DNA from: Desulfobacterales bacterium
Lineage (GTDB): Bacteria > Desulfobacterota > Desulfobacteria > Desulfobacterales > C00003060
Reading direction: 5' to 3'
Length of the DNA: 32,993 nucleotides
Assembly: GCA_023129535.1 (NCBI GenBank)
Contig: JAGMBW010000064.1
Coordinates: forward strand, 1 to 32,993
The position numbers and the translations under genes are program-made. Below, piece by piece: positions 16,217 through 23,822 of this stretch. The stretch's first letter is position 1; the number at the start of each line of letters is the position of its first letter. The notes below the pieces were generated by a model, which was not told where the DNA came from, made no database searches, and saw only the letters and a list, made by a program, of their open reading frames with translations.

Positions 16217-16843
16217 AAATTTGAACCAAAGATACTCGGTTTCTTGTGCAATTGGTGCTGCTATGCCGCGGCCGATTCTGCAGGTGTGGCCCGTTTTCAA
16301 TACCCGCCAAATATCAGGGTGATCAGAGTCATGTGTACGGGAAGAATCGATCCGGTCTTTATCATGGAGGCCTTCCGTGCCGGGGCGGACGGCGTATTTG
16401 TCGGTGGCTGACAACTCGGCGAATGTCATTACCAGGTCGGTAATTATGATGCCATAGTAACTGCCCACGTTACCCGGAAGGTAATGGAGGTTGCAGGCGT
16501 AAAGCCCGAGAGGCTTGCCCTGGAATGGGCTTCGGCTGCCGAGGCCCCCCTGTTTGTGCAGTTGATCACGACATTTACCGACCGGATCAAGCAACTCGGT
16601 CCACTGGGGGACCCCGAAGCAATGACGCGAGAAGAACTGAACTTACAGTTGTCGGCAGCCAGCTCTGCTGTGCAAAGCGTTAAACTTCGAATGCGATTCG
16701 GCAAGCTTGCCCAACAACTAAGAAAGCAGAATGAATACTCCGGTAATGTGATTCAAGTAAAGATGGCCGAAAAGGTAAACGATACGATAATACGTGAGAT
16801 GGCAAAAACCCTGAACCCTGAACCGATTACTTTAGTTCCTTAA
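16205..16843 (+). CDS. mvhD: MvhD-type electron-transfer selenoprotein
   Basis: 212 residues including selenocysteine at residue 69 (TGA 16409-16411). The ORF track splits it into 16181-16411 and 16484-16843, which are in the same frame with no other stop between. The sequence across the TGA reads VGG-U-QLGECHY, equivalent to AGC-LEGGCHF in the Cys paralogue at 2343. Other motifs are [12 protein letters not shown] and MCTGRID. A start at 16205 (MTNDKFEPK) aligns with the paralogue; 16181 is an alternative, and no strong ribosome site favours either. The C-terminus extends about 70 residues beyond copy 1, and its last residues (NPEPITLVP) are encoded by a repeat. It should pass electrons to or from the adjacent HdrA, near the active site of its donor. 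Confidence 0.9.
16428..16444 (+). promoter_or_regulatory. bSECIS-like hairpin for mvhD Sec69
   Basis: A perfect 6-bp stem AUUACC/GGUAAU carries the loop AGGUC. The loop GG begins 24 bases after the UGA. The loop contains the same GGUC found in the hdrA hairpin and resembles the loop of the E. coli fdhF SECIS. It is inside the coding sequence, as required in bacteria. Confidence 0.72.
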
Positions 16844-16887
16844 TCATGAAATTCGTGTTTTTTATGGCAGAAAAATTTTAAAAGATA

Positions 16888-16978
16888 ATCACGAAAGCAC
16901 GAAATAAAAAAACATTCAGCCTTTCGTGTTTTCGTACTTTGCGGCTTGCGCCTTGAGAACAGTACGTGTTTTCGTGAT
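16888..16978. repeat. Inverted repeat ATCACGAAAGCACG / CGTGTTTTCGTGAT upstream of acsD
   Basis: 14-base arms with one G-U type difference are separated by 63 bases; a third related block, TTTCGTGTTTTCGT, lies at 16922-16935. The 188-base gap (16844-17031) between Sec-mvhD and acsD is otherwise A/T-rich and probably holds any promoter for the acs genes, though I cannot place one reliably. Confidence 0.7.
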
Positions 16979-17031
16979 AGTTTTTGTTTTTTGTTCCGGT
17001 TTATCCGGGTTAGGATATAGGGAGGTAAAAC

Positions 17032-17985
17032 ATGTCTTTTGAAATACCCACGATATCGTACAACGGTGTAATCAGGCAAATCACTGTGGGCAAGGAGCCA
17101 AACTGTGTCACTGTGGGTGGAGAGAGTTGCTACCCCTTTTATCTATTTGAAGGGGCTATGCCGCATCTCCCCAGGATAGCCATGGAGGTATATGATGCAC
17201 CACCTGAGGATTGGCCCCAAGCGGCATTGGAACCTTTTGCAGATGTTGTCCATGATCCGGCCGCGTGGGCCCAGAAATGCGTGGGATCATACGGGGCAGA
17301 AATGATCGCACTGCAATTAGCCAGCACAGACCCGAATGCTCAGGATACGCCTGCTGAAAAGGCCGTGGAGGTGACAAAGAAGGTAGCCGCCGCCATCAAT
17401 GTTCCCCTCATCGTGTGGGGCAGTGGCAATCTTGAAAAGGATAAGGAAGTCCTGAGGATGATTTCAGAGAGGTGCGCGGAAGAAACCCTTCTTCTCGGAC
17501 CTGTGGAAGAAGGGAGCTACAAGGCTCTGGGAGCAGCGTCTCTTGCCTATCAGCACACAATAGCAGCTTCCACGCCTATCGATGTCAACTTAGCGAAACA
17601 GCTCAATATCCTCTTAGGCAACCTTGGCGTCCCTGATGACCGTATCATCATAGATCCTACTGTGGGAGCCCTGGGTTACGGTCTGGAGTTTTGTTACTCG
17701 GTCATGGAGAGAGACCGCATGGCCGCTCTTACCCAGGAAGACGAAAGGCTCCAGTTTCCCATTGTGTGCAACCTGGGCAAAGAGGTCTGGAAGATCAAGG
17801 AGACCAGGCTCAGCGAGGAGGAGGCCCCCTTGTTAGGCGATCCTTTAAAGAGAGGGGTTCTTCTTGAGGCAATGACAGCGCTGTTGTTTCTTCTCGCCGG
17901 AGGCGATATCGTGATTATGCGCCATCCGGATGCCATTCAACTGGTCAGGGGGCTTATGAATGAGCTGATGGGGGAGGGTGTTTAG
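17032..17985 (+). CDS. acsD: Corrinoid iron-sulfur protein small subunit
   Basis: 317 residues, with GGGAGG upstream. AcsD forms a heterodimer with AcsC and carries the cobamide that shuttles the methyl group between AcsE and AcsB. The TIM-barrel family signature is seen in VGGESCYPFYLFEG, the IALQLASTDPN region, IIDPTVGALGYGLEF and IMRHPDAI near the C-terminus. The length is typical of bacterial AcsD. It is the first gene of an acsD-acsB-acsC-acsE run and ends 3 bases before acsB. No anomalies. The AcsD call, rather than AcsC, rests on the absence of the N-terminal Cys cluster, which is present in the gene at 20344. Confidence 0.95.
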   Translation: MSFEIPTISYNGVIRQITVGKEPNCVTVGGESCYPFYLFEGAMPHLPRIAMEVYDAPPEDWPQAALEPFADVVHDPAAWAQKCVGSYGAEMIALQLASTDPNAQDTPAEKAVEVTKKVAAAINVPLIVWGSGNLEKDKEVLRMISERCAEETLLLGPVEEGSYKALGAASLAYQHTIAASTPIDVNLAKQLNILLGNLGVPDDRIIIDPTVGALGYGLEFCYSVMERDRMAALTQEDERLQFPIVCNLGKEVWKIKETRLSEEEAPLLGDPLKRGVLLEAMTALLFLLAGGDIVIMRHPDAIQLVRGLMNELMGEGV

Positions 17986-17988
17986 AAA

Positions 17989-20196
17989 ATGTCAAAGATA
18001 ATTTGTTCTGCTGCAATTCGCGGCGCCCACAAGATTGTGCAAAGGGCAGAAGCAGAGTATCAGGCGGCTATGGAAAAATGGGGGCCCGACCAGGAAATAG
18101 GGTTTCCTAACACGGCCTACTATCTTCCCATTATCTATGGCATATTGGGGATTGGTGTGAAAAAACTCAAGGATGCCAAAGACGTCCTTGATCGGTGCAG
18201 ATCTCTACTCCCTGATATGGTAGCGGAACATGTATGGCTTCCGTATCTTGCGCCGGCGCTTGAGGCTGGGATGGCCACATTCTTTGCAGAAGAGATCATT
18301 GAGGCGATACGATATCTTGAGTCTCCGGATTACTATACCAGGACAGAAGGGCCTGCTGATGGGAACATCTGGTTGGGCGCGGCTGATGACGTCATATTGC
18401 GCAAGCGTGGAGTGGAGTTTGTTGACGGCACGGCCCCTGGCTTTGCGGCTATTCTGGGCGCTCCGCCAACCAAAGAAATCGCTGTCCAGCTTGCGCAGGA
18501 ACTTCAGGAGAAGAATCTTTACGTCTTTATGTGTTCCGATCATGAAGGACGCAAAATGTCTGAGCTCCTGGTAGAGGAAGGTGTCCAGATAGGATGGCCT
18601 ACGCGTCTTGTCTCGTTTGGGCCTGAATATACCGCGGCTGTATTTGCCATGGGCTTTGCGACACGGGTAGCCATGTCCTTTGGCGGCATAAAGCCGGGCG
18701 ATTTTACAGGGAACCTTATTTACAATAAAGATCGCGTCTTTGCCTTTGCCATGCCGCTTGGCACAGTAACTGACGAATGGTACGCCAATGCTGCTGGCGC
18801 TATAAACTGGAGTTTTCCGACCATTGCCGACACCCCCATCCCCGAGATTCTCCCCACAGGGATCTGCACCTATGAGCACGTTGTTTCCAACGTGCCCTAC
18901 GATCAACTTGTGTCCAAGGCTATCGAGGTAAGGGGACTGAAAGTTACTGTTTCGGAGGTGCCAGTTCCTGTTTCTTTTGGGCCTGCTTTTGAGGGTGAGC
19001 GCGTCCGTAAGGATGATCTTTACCTCGAATGTGGTGGGCCAAAGAGCCAGGCTGTGGAATGGGTTACTACCAGGGATATGGATGAGGTAGAAGATGGAAA
19101 AATTGAACTGTTTGGTCCTGATGTGGATGATGTGGAGGAAGGGTCAAGGCTCCCCTTAGCCATAGTGTGCGAATTTGCAGGGAGAAAGATGGAGGAAGAC
19201 TTTGAGCCGATCCTGGAAAGGCAGATTCACCACTTTGTCAATCATACCCAGGGCCTTATGCATATTGGCCAGAGAGACATCACCTGGATAAGGATGTCTA
19301 AGGCTGGTCGTGCAAAGGGACTCAAGCTTAAACATATTGGATCTGTCCTGCACGCCAAGTTTCATCAGGAATTTGGGGCCATCTTTGATAAGGTCCAGAT
19401 CAAACTCTATACCGAACAAGAGAAGGTAAGAGAGAGCGTTGAAGAGGCAAAGCGCTCATACGAGTATCGGGATGCCCGGATCGAAGGGATGACTGATGAG
19501 ACGACAGAGATGTTTTATTCTTGCACGCTATGCCAGTCTTTTGCACCAAGTCATGTTTGCATTATCAGCCCGGAGAGGACGGGGCTGTGTGGGGCGTATA
19601 ACTGGATGGACTGCAAAGCCTCTTACGAGATTAATGCCACAGGACCTAATCAGCCTGTGGAGAAGGGGGAATGCCTGGACCCAAAACTTGGACAATGGAA
19701 GGGGTGTAACGAATTCATTTACAAGGCATCACGGGGCGCAATCGATCATTACAGCCTTTACAGTCTCATGCATGACCCAATGACCGCCTGTGGTTGTTTT
19801 GAATGTGTTGCTGCAGTCCTTCCGATTTGCAACGGTGTGATGACGGTAGATCGTGATTACGCAGGGATGACACCCTGCGGGATGAAGTTTACCACACTTG
19901 CTGGAACTATCGGCGGTGGTCTCAGTACGCCAGGCTTTATGGGACATAGCAAATATAACATTACCCAGAAAAAATGGATCAGTGCGGATGGCGGGATAAA
20001 ACGCCTGGTCTGGATGCCCAAATCCTTAAAAGAAGAGATTGGGCACCGCCTGAAGGAATCCTCGGAACGGGTTGGGATCCCGGAACTGCTGGATATGATT
20101 GCCGATGAAACCGTAGGGATTTCTGAAGAGGAAATCCTTCCGTTTTTAGAGGAGAAAGGCCATCCGGCCTTGTCCATGGATCCGATACTGGAATAG
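17989..20196 (+). CDS. acsB: Acetyl-CoA synthase catalytic subunit
   Basis: 735 residues, with GGAGGGTG inside the end of acsD. It joins CO, a methyl group and CoA into acetyl-CoA, or does the reverse, at the Ni-Ni-[4Fe-4S] A-cluster. A-cluster ligands are visible as Cys512, Cys515, Cys524 and Cys534 (SCTLCQSF, HVCI, GLCGAYNW), plus Cys601 and Cys603 (ACGCFEC). The spacing matches Moorella AcsB with an offset of 6. The roughly 300-residue N-terminal CODH-binding domain is present, as in bacterial and not archaeal forms. It should pair with the CooS encoded at 11181. The stop is followed almost at once by a heptamer array. Confidence 0.96.
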   Translation: MSKIICSAAIRGAHKIVQRAEAEYQAAMEKWGPDQEIGFPNTAYYLPIIYGILGIGVKKLKDAKDVLDRCRSLLPDMVAEHVWLPYLAPALEAGMATFFAEEIIEAIRYLESPDYYTRTEGPADGNIWLGAADDVILRKRGVEFVDGTAPGFAAILGAPPTKEIAVQLAQELQEKNLYVFMCSDHEGRKMSELLVEEGVQIGWPTRLVSFGPEYTAAVFAMGFATRVAMSFGGIKPGDFTGNLIYNKDRVFAFAMPLGTVTDEWYANAAGAINWSFPTIADTPIPEILPTGICTYEHVVSNVPYDQLVSKAIEVRGLKVTVSEVPVPVSFGPAFEGERVRKDDLYLECGGPKSQAVEWVTTRDMDEVEDGKIELFGPDVDDVEEGSRLPLAIVCEFAGRKMEEDFEPILERQIHHFVNHTQGLMHIGQRDITWIRMSKAGRAKGLKLKHIGSVLHAKFHQEFGAIFDKVQIKLYTEQEKVRESVEEAKRSYEYRDARIEGMTDETTEMFYSCTLCQSFAPSHVCIISPERTGLCGAYNWMDCKASYEINATGPNQPVEKGECLDPKLGQWKGCNEFIYKASRGAIDHYSLYSLMHDPMTACGCFECVAAVLPICNGVMTVDRDYAGMTPCGMKFTTLAGTIGGGLSTPGFMGHSKYNITQKKWISADGGIKRLVWMPKSLKEEIGHRLKESSERVGIPELLDMIADETVGISEEEILPFLEEKGHPALSMDPILE

Positions 20197-20202
20197 AGTC
20201 AG

Positions 20203-20330
20203 TGGTCGGTGACCAGTGGTCAGTGACCAGCAACAAATGATCACTGATCACTGACCACTGATCACTCATCACTGACCACTGACCACTGACCACTGACCAC
20301 TGATCACTGATCACTGATCACTGACTAATG
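20203..20330. repeat. Heptamer array of TGACCAC / TGATCAC units with inverted partner
   Basis: After the acsB stop come GGTCGGTGACCAGTGGTCAG-type units, then about twelve units of TGATCAC, TGACCAC or TCATCAC in 7-base register. The first part is complementary to the later units, so a long imperfect hairpin can form. The array fills the acsB-acsC gap up to the acsC ribosome site. Confidence 0.88.
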
Positions 20331-20343
20331 ATGGAGGAGTAAA

Positions 20344-21690
20344 ATGGCTTTAACAGGAATTCAGATTTACAAACTTTTGCCCAAGACGAATTGCGGGGAA
20401 TGCGGAGTGCCAACCTGCCTGGCGTTTGCCATGAACTTAGCCGCAGGCAAGGCAGAGCTAAGTGCCTGTCCATATGTAACAGAAGATGCCAAGGCAGAGC
20501 TAACAGAAGCATCGGCACCTCCCATCAGGGTGGTGGAGATTGGCGCAGGGACAAAAAAGCTAAAGATTGGTGGAGAAACTGTGCTCTTTCGCCATGAAAA
20601 GACCTTCGTGAATGCTCCTGGTATAGCTGTCCTGGTCACAGATGAAATGGGTAACGAGGAGGTGGCTGGCCGCATCGACCGGTTCAAGAGATTGGAATAT
20701 GAACGGATAGGGCTCACCTTAAGAGCAGATCTTGTGGCCATAAAGTCCGTCTCTGGTGATGCAGGGAGGTTTGAGGCCCTAATTTCAAAGGCCAAAAATG
20801 AGACGGATGCCGGCATCATTCTGATGACTGAGGACCCCTGTGTAATGGAAACCGGACTAAAGGTATGCGGGGATCGCAGGCCGCTCATCTATGCGGCAAC
20901 CAGGGAAAACATAGAGGGTATGGCCACTCTGACCAAGAAGTACAAGTGTCCGTTAGTAGTCAAGGGCAAAGACCTTGATGAGGTGGCAGAGCTGACAAAG
21001 AAACTAACAGACGACGGGTTGAAGGATCTGGTCATCGATTCAGGGGCACGATCTATAAGAAATGCATTTGAAGACCAGATAGTTGTGCGCCGAGGGGCAA
21101 TCCAGAAAAAATATCGTCCGCTTGGTTTTCCCACGATTGTGTTGCCATGTGAGATGACCGATGATCTCATGCAAGAAACATTGATTGCCTCTGTCTTCGT
21201 AGCAAAGTATGGGGGGATTATTCTCCTTTCAGATTTGCAGGGACACAGCCTGTTTCCGTTGTTGCTCGCCCGTATGAATATCTATACGGATCCGCAACGT
21301 CCCATGGCTACCTCTCCGGGCATCTATGAAATAGGAGGGCCGAATGAGGACTCGCCTGTACTTGTCACCTGCAATTTTTCTCTTACCTATTTTATTGTGT
21401 CGGGTGAGATTGAGGCGAGCCGTGTTCCCGCATGGCTTCTTGTTGCGGATACCGAGGGACTCTCTGTGCTAACGGCCTGGGCGGCCGGAAAATTTGTGGG
21501 AGATGCAGTCGGTATATCTTTGAAAAAATGTGGCATCATGGAGAAAGTGAGGCATAAAAAAGTTATTATACCAGGCTATGCCGCAGCTATCTCAGGAGAT
21601 CTCGAAGAGGAACTCGGCGATTGGGAAGTCATGGTCGGGCCGAGAGACGCGGCCCACATACCGGCTTATCTTAAGGAGTGGAGCGCATAG
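20344..21690 (+). CDS. acsC: Corrinoid iron-sulfur protein large subunit
   Basis: 448 residues, GGAGGAG upstream. The N-terminal domain carries Cys17, Cys20, Cys25 and Cys42 (NCGECGVPTC...ACPY), the low-potential [4Fe-4S] cluster that reactivates the corrinoid. The TIM-barrel part follows (about 60-310), then a C-terminal corrinoid-binding domain with LLVADTEGLSVLTAWAAGKF and the VIIPGYAAAISGDLEEEL region. It partners AcsD, receives methyl groups from AcsE and delivers them to AcsB. The stop codon TAG is itself part of the first CGCATAG heptamer of the downstream array, so the final residues may have been set by that repeat. Confidence 0.96.
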   Translation: MALTGIQIYKLLPKTNCGECGVPTCLAFAMNLAAGKAELSACPYVTEDAKAELTEASAPPIRVVEIGAGTKKLKIGGETVLFRHEKTFVNAPGIAVLVTDEMGNEEVAGRIDRFKRLEYERIGLTLRADLVAIKSVSGDAGRFEALISKAKNETDAGIILMTEDPCVMETGLKVCGDRRPLIYAATRENIEGMATLTKKYKCPLVVKGKDLDEVAELTKKLTDDGLKDLVIDSGARSIRNAFEDQIVVRRGAIQKKYRPLGFPTIVLPCEMTDDLMQETLIASVFVAKYGGIILLSDLQGHSLFPLLLARMNIYTDPQRPMATSPGIYEIGGPNEDSPVLVTCNFSLTYFIVSGEIEASRVPAWLLVADTEGLSVLTAWAAGKFVGDAVGISLKKCGIMEKVRHKKVIIPGYAAAISGDLEEELGDWEVMVGPRDAAHIPAYLKEWSA

Positions 21691-21815
21691 CGCATAGCGC
21701 ATGGCGCATGGCGCATGGCGCATAGGGCATAGGGCATGGCGCATAGGGCATAGGGCATTGTTGAAAGGGAGCCGGTTTTTGCATGTACGCTATGCGCTCT
21801 GCGCTTTGCGCTATG
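21684..21815. repeat. CGCATAG heptamer array with inverted CGCTATG arm
   Basis: Ten units of CGCATAG, CGCATGG, GGCATAG or GGCATGG run in register from 21684 to 21753. An inverted arm of four units CGCTATG, CGCTCTG, CGCTTTG, CGCTATG lies at 21788-21815. The arms are complementary across a 34-base spacer. The first unit supplies the acsC stop; the second arm ends 20 bases before the acsE ATG. Confidence 0.92.
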
Positions 21816-21835
21816 CGGTTAAACGAGGGGGTTTC

Positions 21836-22735
21836 ATGATTCTGATCGGTGAGAACCTGAATGTGATGGTCAAGAGAATCGGTCAGGCCATAAAGGAAAA
21901 GTATCCAAAGCCGATACAAGCACTGGCTGTGGCAGAGGCAGAGGCAGGAGTGGACTATATCGATATCAATTTAGGCCCTGCCAGAAAGGGTGGGGAGGAA
22001 TTGATGGAATGGGTGGTAAGGATCGTCCAGGAAGTCGTGGATCTGCCCCTCTATCTTGATACTACCAATGTCAAAGCCATAGAGGCAGGCCTGAAGGTTT
22101 ACAAGAACAAGCAGGGCAAAGCGGTGATCAATTCGATCATGTGCCGTCCTGAAAGGATGGAAGCACAGATACCACTCGTCACAAAATACGATGCCGGCAT
22201 GGTTGCGCTCCTCTGGGGGCTCGAGGGGATGCCCAGAGACGCCGCCGAGCGGGGAGCCCTGACTGCCGACATACTCCAGAGGGCCACGGATGCGGGTGTG
22301 GCAGGAGAAGATGTCTGGGTCGATCCGATCATAACACCTGTGAATGTCCAGCAGAATCAGCTCCTGGAATGCAATAAGTTCATATCGGAGTTGGATATGA
22401 TTGCAGAAATCGTGTCCCCTGGTTGTAAGTCAACCTGTGGGCTTTCCAATGTGTCCAATGGAGCGCCGGACCATCTCCGGCCCATCCTGAATCAGACGTA
22501 CATGATGATACTTGAAAAGCTTGGCATGAAGTCTTGCATCGTGGACGCCTTTGACGAGGATCTGCATGAAATTGCACGGGGCACAAGGCCGGAGATAACT
22601 GCTTTGGTTCATCGAGTGGTGGACGGGGATGAAGAAGGTATAGCGGATCTCAGTCATGAAGCTCAGGAGTATGTGAAAACGGCAAAGGTGCTTCTGGGTC
22701 ATTCCCTTTATTCGGATTCGTGGCTGGAGTTGTAA
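21836..22735 (+). CDS. acsE: Methyl-THF:corrinoid iron-sulfur protein methyltransferase
   Basis: 299 residues from ATG 21836, which has GAGGGGG just upstream. The ORF-track start at 21701 would translate the heptamer array and is rejected. AcsE moves the methyl group of 5-methyl-THF to Co(I) of AcsCD, joining the methyl and carbonyl branches. Pterin-binding barrel features include LIGENLNVM at the N-terminus, YIDINLGPAR, LPLYLDTTN, the INSI segment and a GLSNVSNGAP motif. The length is normal. It completes the acsD-B-C-E run. No unusual residues are noticed. Confidence 0.95.
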   Translation: MILIGENLNVMVKRIGQAIKEKYPKPIQALAVAEAEAGVDYIDINLGPARKGGEELMEWVVRIVQEVVDLPLYLDTTNVKAIEAGLKVYKNKQGKAVINSIMCRPERMEAQIPLVTKYDAGMVALLWGLEGMPRDAAERGALTADILQRATDAGVAGEDVWVDPIITPVNVQQNQLLECNKFISELDMIAEIVSPGCKSTCGLSNVSNGAPDHLRPILNQTYMMILEKLGMKSCIVDAFDEDLHEIARGTRPEITALVHRVVDGDEEGIADLSHEAQEYVKTAKVLLGHSLYSDSWLEL

Positions 22736-22756
22736 GAGAATTTTTTGACTAAGAGT

Positions 22757-22783
22757 AATCCGTGTAATCTGCGAAATCTGTGG
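22757..22783. repeat. Three 9-bp units AATCYGYGN
   Basis: AATCCGTGT, AATCTGCGA and AATCTGTGG follow each other directly and end in ATTA, just before the AAGGAG ribosome site of the next gene. It is a variant of the intergenic repeat class with a 9-base instead of 7-base period. Confidence 0.7.
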
Positions 22784-22802
22784 ATTAAAAAAGGAGTGGA
22801 GA

Positions 22803-23813
22803 ATGGCTAAAGGGATAACAGTAACTGAACACATCTTAACCAAGCAAAAAGAGCGGCCTGAGGCGACCGGCGCCTTTACGGCATTGCTGTCGGAACTGAC
22901 GGTGGCGGCAAAGATTATTGCCCAGAAGGTAAACAAGGCAAACCTGACAGAGAATTTGGGGTTTGTGGGCAGGGAGGGTGTGGACGAAGAACATTTCCAG
23001 AAGTTGGTGGAGTTTGCCAATGCCACGATTATCAATCGCGTCAGCCACACCGGCCATCTGTGGTGCATGGGCTCAAAGAAAGACACCGACCTGATTCCCA
23101 TTCCGCCCAGGTACACAAAAGGAGACTACATCCTCGTCTTTGATCCACTGGGAGGGATTACCAATATTGATGTCCACATTGCCGTCGGTACGGTTTTTTC
23201 GATCCTAAAGAAGCAGAGTGCGGCAGAGATGAGCGTCCTGACGAACGTTTTGCAGCCGGGTCGCAAGCTGGTTGCTGCAGGCTATTTCATTTATGGTTCG
23301 AGCACGATGATGGTCTATACGACGGGAAGTGGCGTTCACGGCTTCACCCTGGAGCCGAGGATTGGCGAGTTTCTTCTCTCCCACGAAAACATTCGCATAC
23401 CGGAGAAGGGAAAAACTTACAGCGTCAACGAGGGAAATTATTATTTCTGGGACGAGAAGGTCCAAAATCTGGTTGAATACTTCAAGACCCCGGACATCAA
23501 GACAGGGCGGCCTTACACGTTGCGCTATACCGGGTCCTTTGTAGCAGACTTTCACCGAAATCTGCTAAAGGGCGGCATTCACATGTATCCCGCGGATTCC
23601 AAGGACCCACTCAAACCTTACGGAAAGCTAATGCTCATGTGCGAGGTCAATCCACTCGCCTTTGTGGTCGAACAGGCAGGAGGGGCCGCAAGCACAGGCT
23701 TTGAAAGGGTCCTTGACATCGAGCCCCGGCACCTTCACCAGAGGGTGCCCATTTTTATCGGAAGCAGTGCTGATGTCCGTATGGCCGAGGAGCTTCTTCA
23801 GGGAAAACGGTAA
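22803..23813 (+). CDS. Class I fructose-1,6-bisphosphatase homologue, probably catalytically inactive
   Basis: 336 residues, AAGGAG upstream. It resembles FBPase along its full length (for example GYFIYGSSTMMVYTTG, SVNEGNYYF, VADFHRNLLKGG, LHQR). The acidic residues that hold the catalytic metals in active enzymes are changed, however. QKLD is QKLV (Val69), SEE is SKK (Lys92, Lys93), and DPLDGSSNID is DPLGGITNID (Gly117, Ile119, Thr120). Asp114 and the Glu of CEVNP remain, as do the sugar-phosphate-binding NEGN, RYTGS and YGKLM regions. It therefore probably binds a sugar phosphate or related ligand without hydrolysing it; an altered activity is the alternative. It lies 9 bases before nuoE and 67 after acsE, so it is part of the C1/formate transcript. 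The family is certain; inactivity is inferred. Confidence 0.88.
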   Translation: MAKGITVTEHILTKQKERPEATGAFTALLSELTVAAKIIAQKVNKANLTENLGFVGREGVDEEHFQKLVEFANATIINRVSHTGHLWCMGSKKDTDLIPIPPRYTKGDYILVFDPLGGITNIDVHIAVGTVFSILKKQSAAEMSVLTNVLQPGRKLVAAGYFIYGSSTMMVYTTGSGVHGFTLEPRIGEFLLSHENIRIPEKGKTYSVNEGNYYFWDEKVQNLVEYFKTPDIKTGRPYTLRYTGSFVADFHRNLLKGGIHMYPADSKDPLKPYGKLMLMCEVNPLAFVVEQAGGAASTGFERVLDIEPRHLHQRVPIFIGSSADVRMAEELLQGKR

Positions 23814-23822
23814 GAGGCGACT

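Noticed and set aside
16181-16411. Two separate genes (16181-16411 and 16484-16843) instead of one mvhD
   Set aside because: They share a frame, are separated only by one TGA at the family's Cys position, and together match full MvhD.
20203-20330. CRISPR array
   Set aside because: Units are only 7 bp, adjacent and without unique spacers; no cas genes are near.
21701-21835. N-terminal extension of acsE (MAHGAWRIGH...)
   Set aside because: It is a translation of the heptamer array; the ATG at 21836 has a GAGGGGG site and matches the family start.
22803-23813. Ordinary gluconeogenic FBPase
   Set aside because: Loss of several metal-binding acidic residues makes normal FBPase activity unlikely, although the fold is clear.
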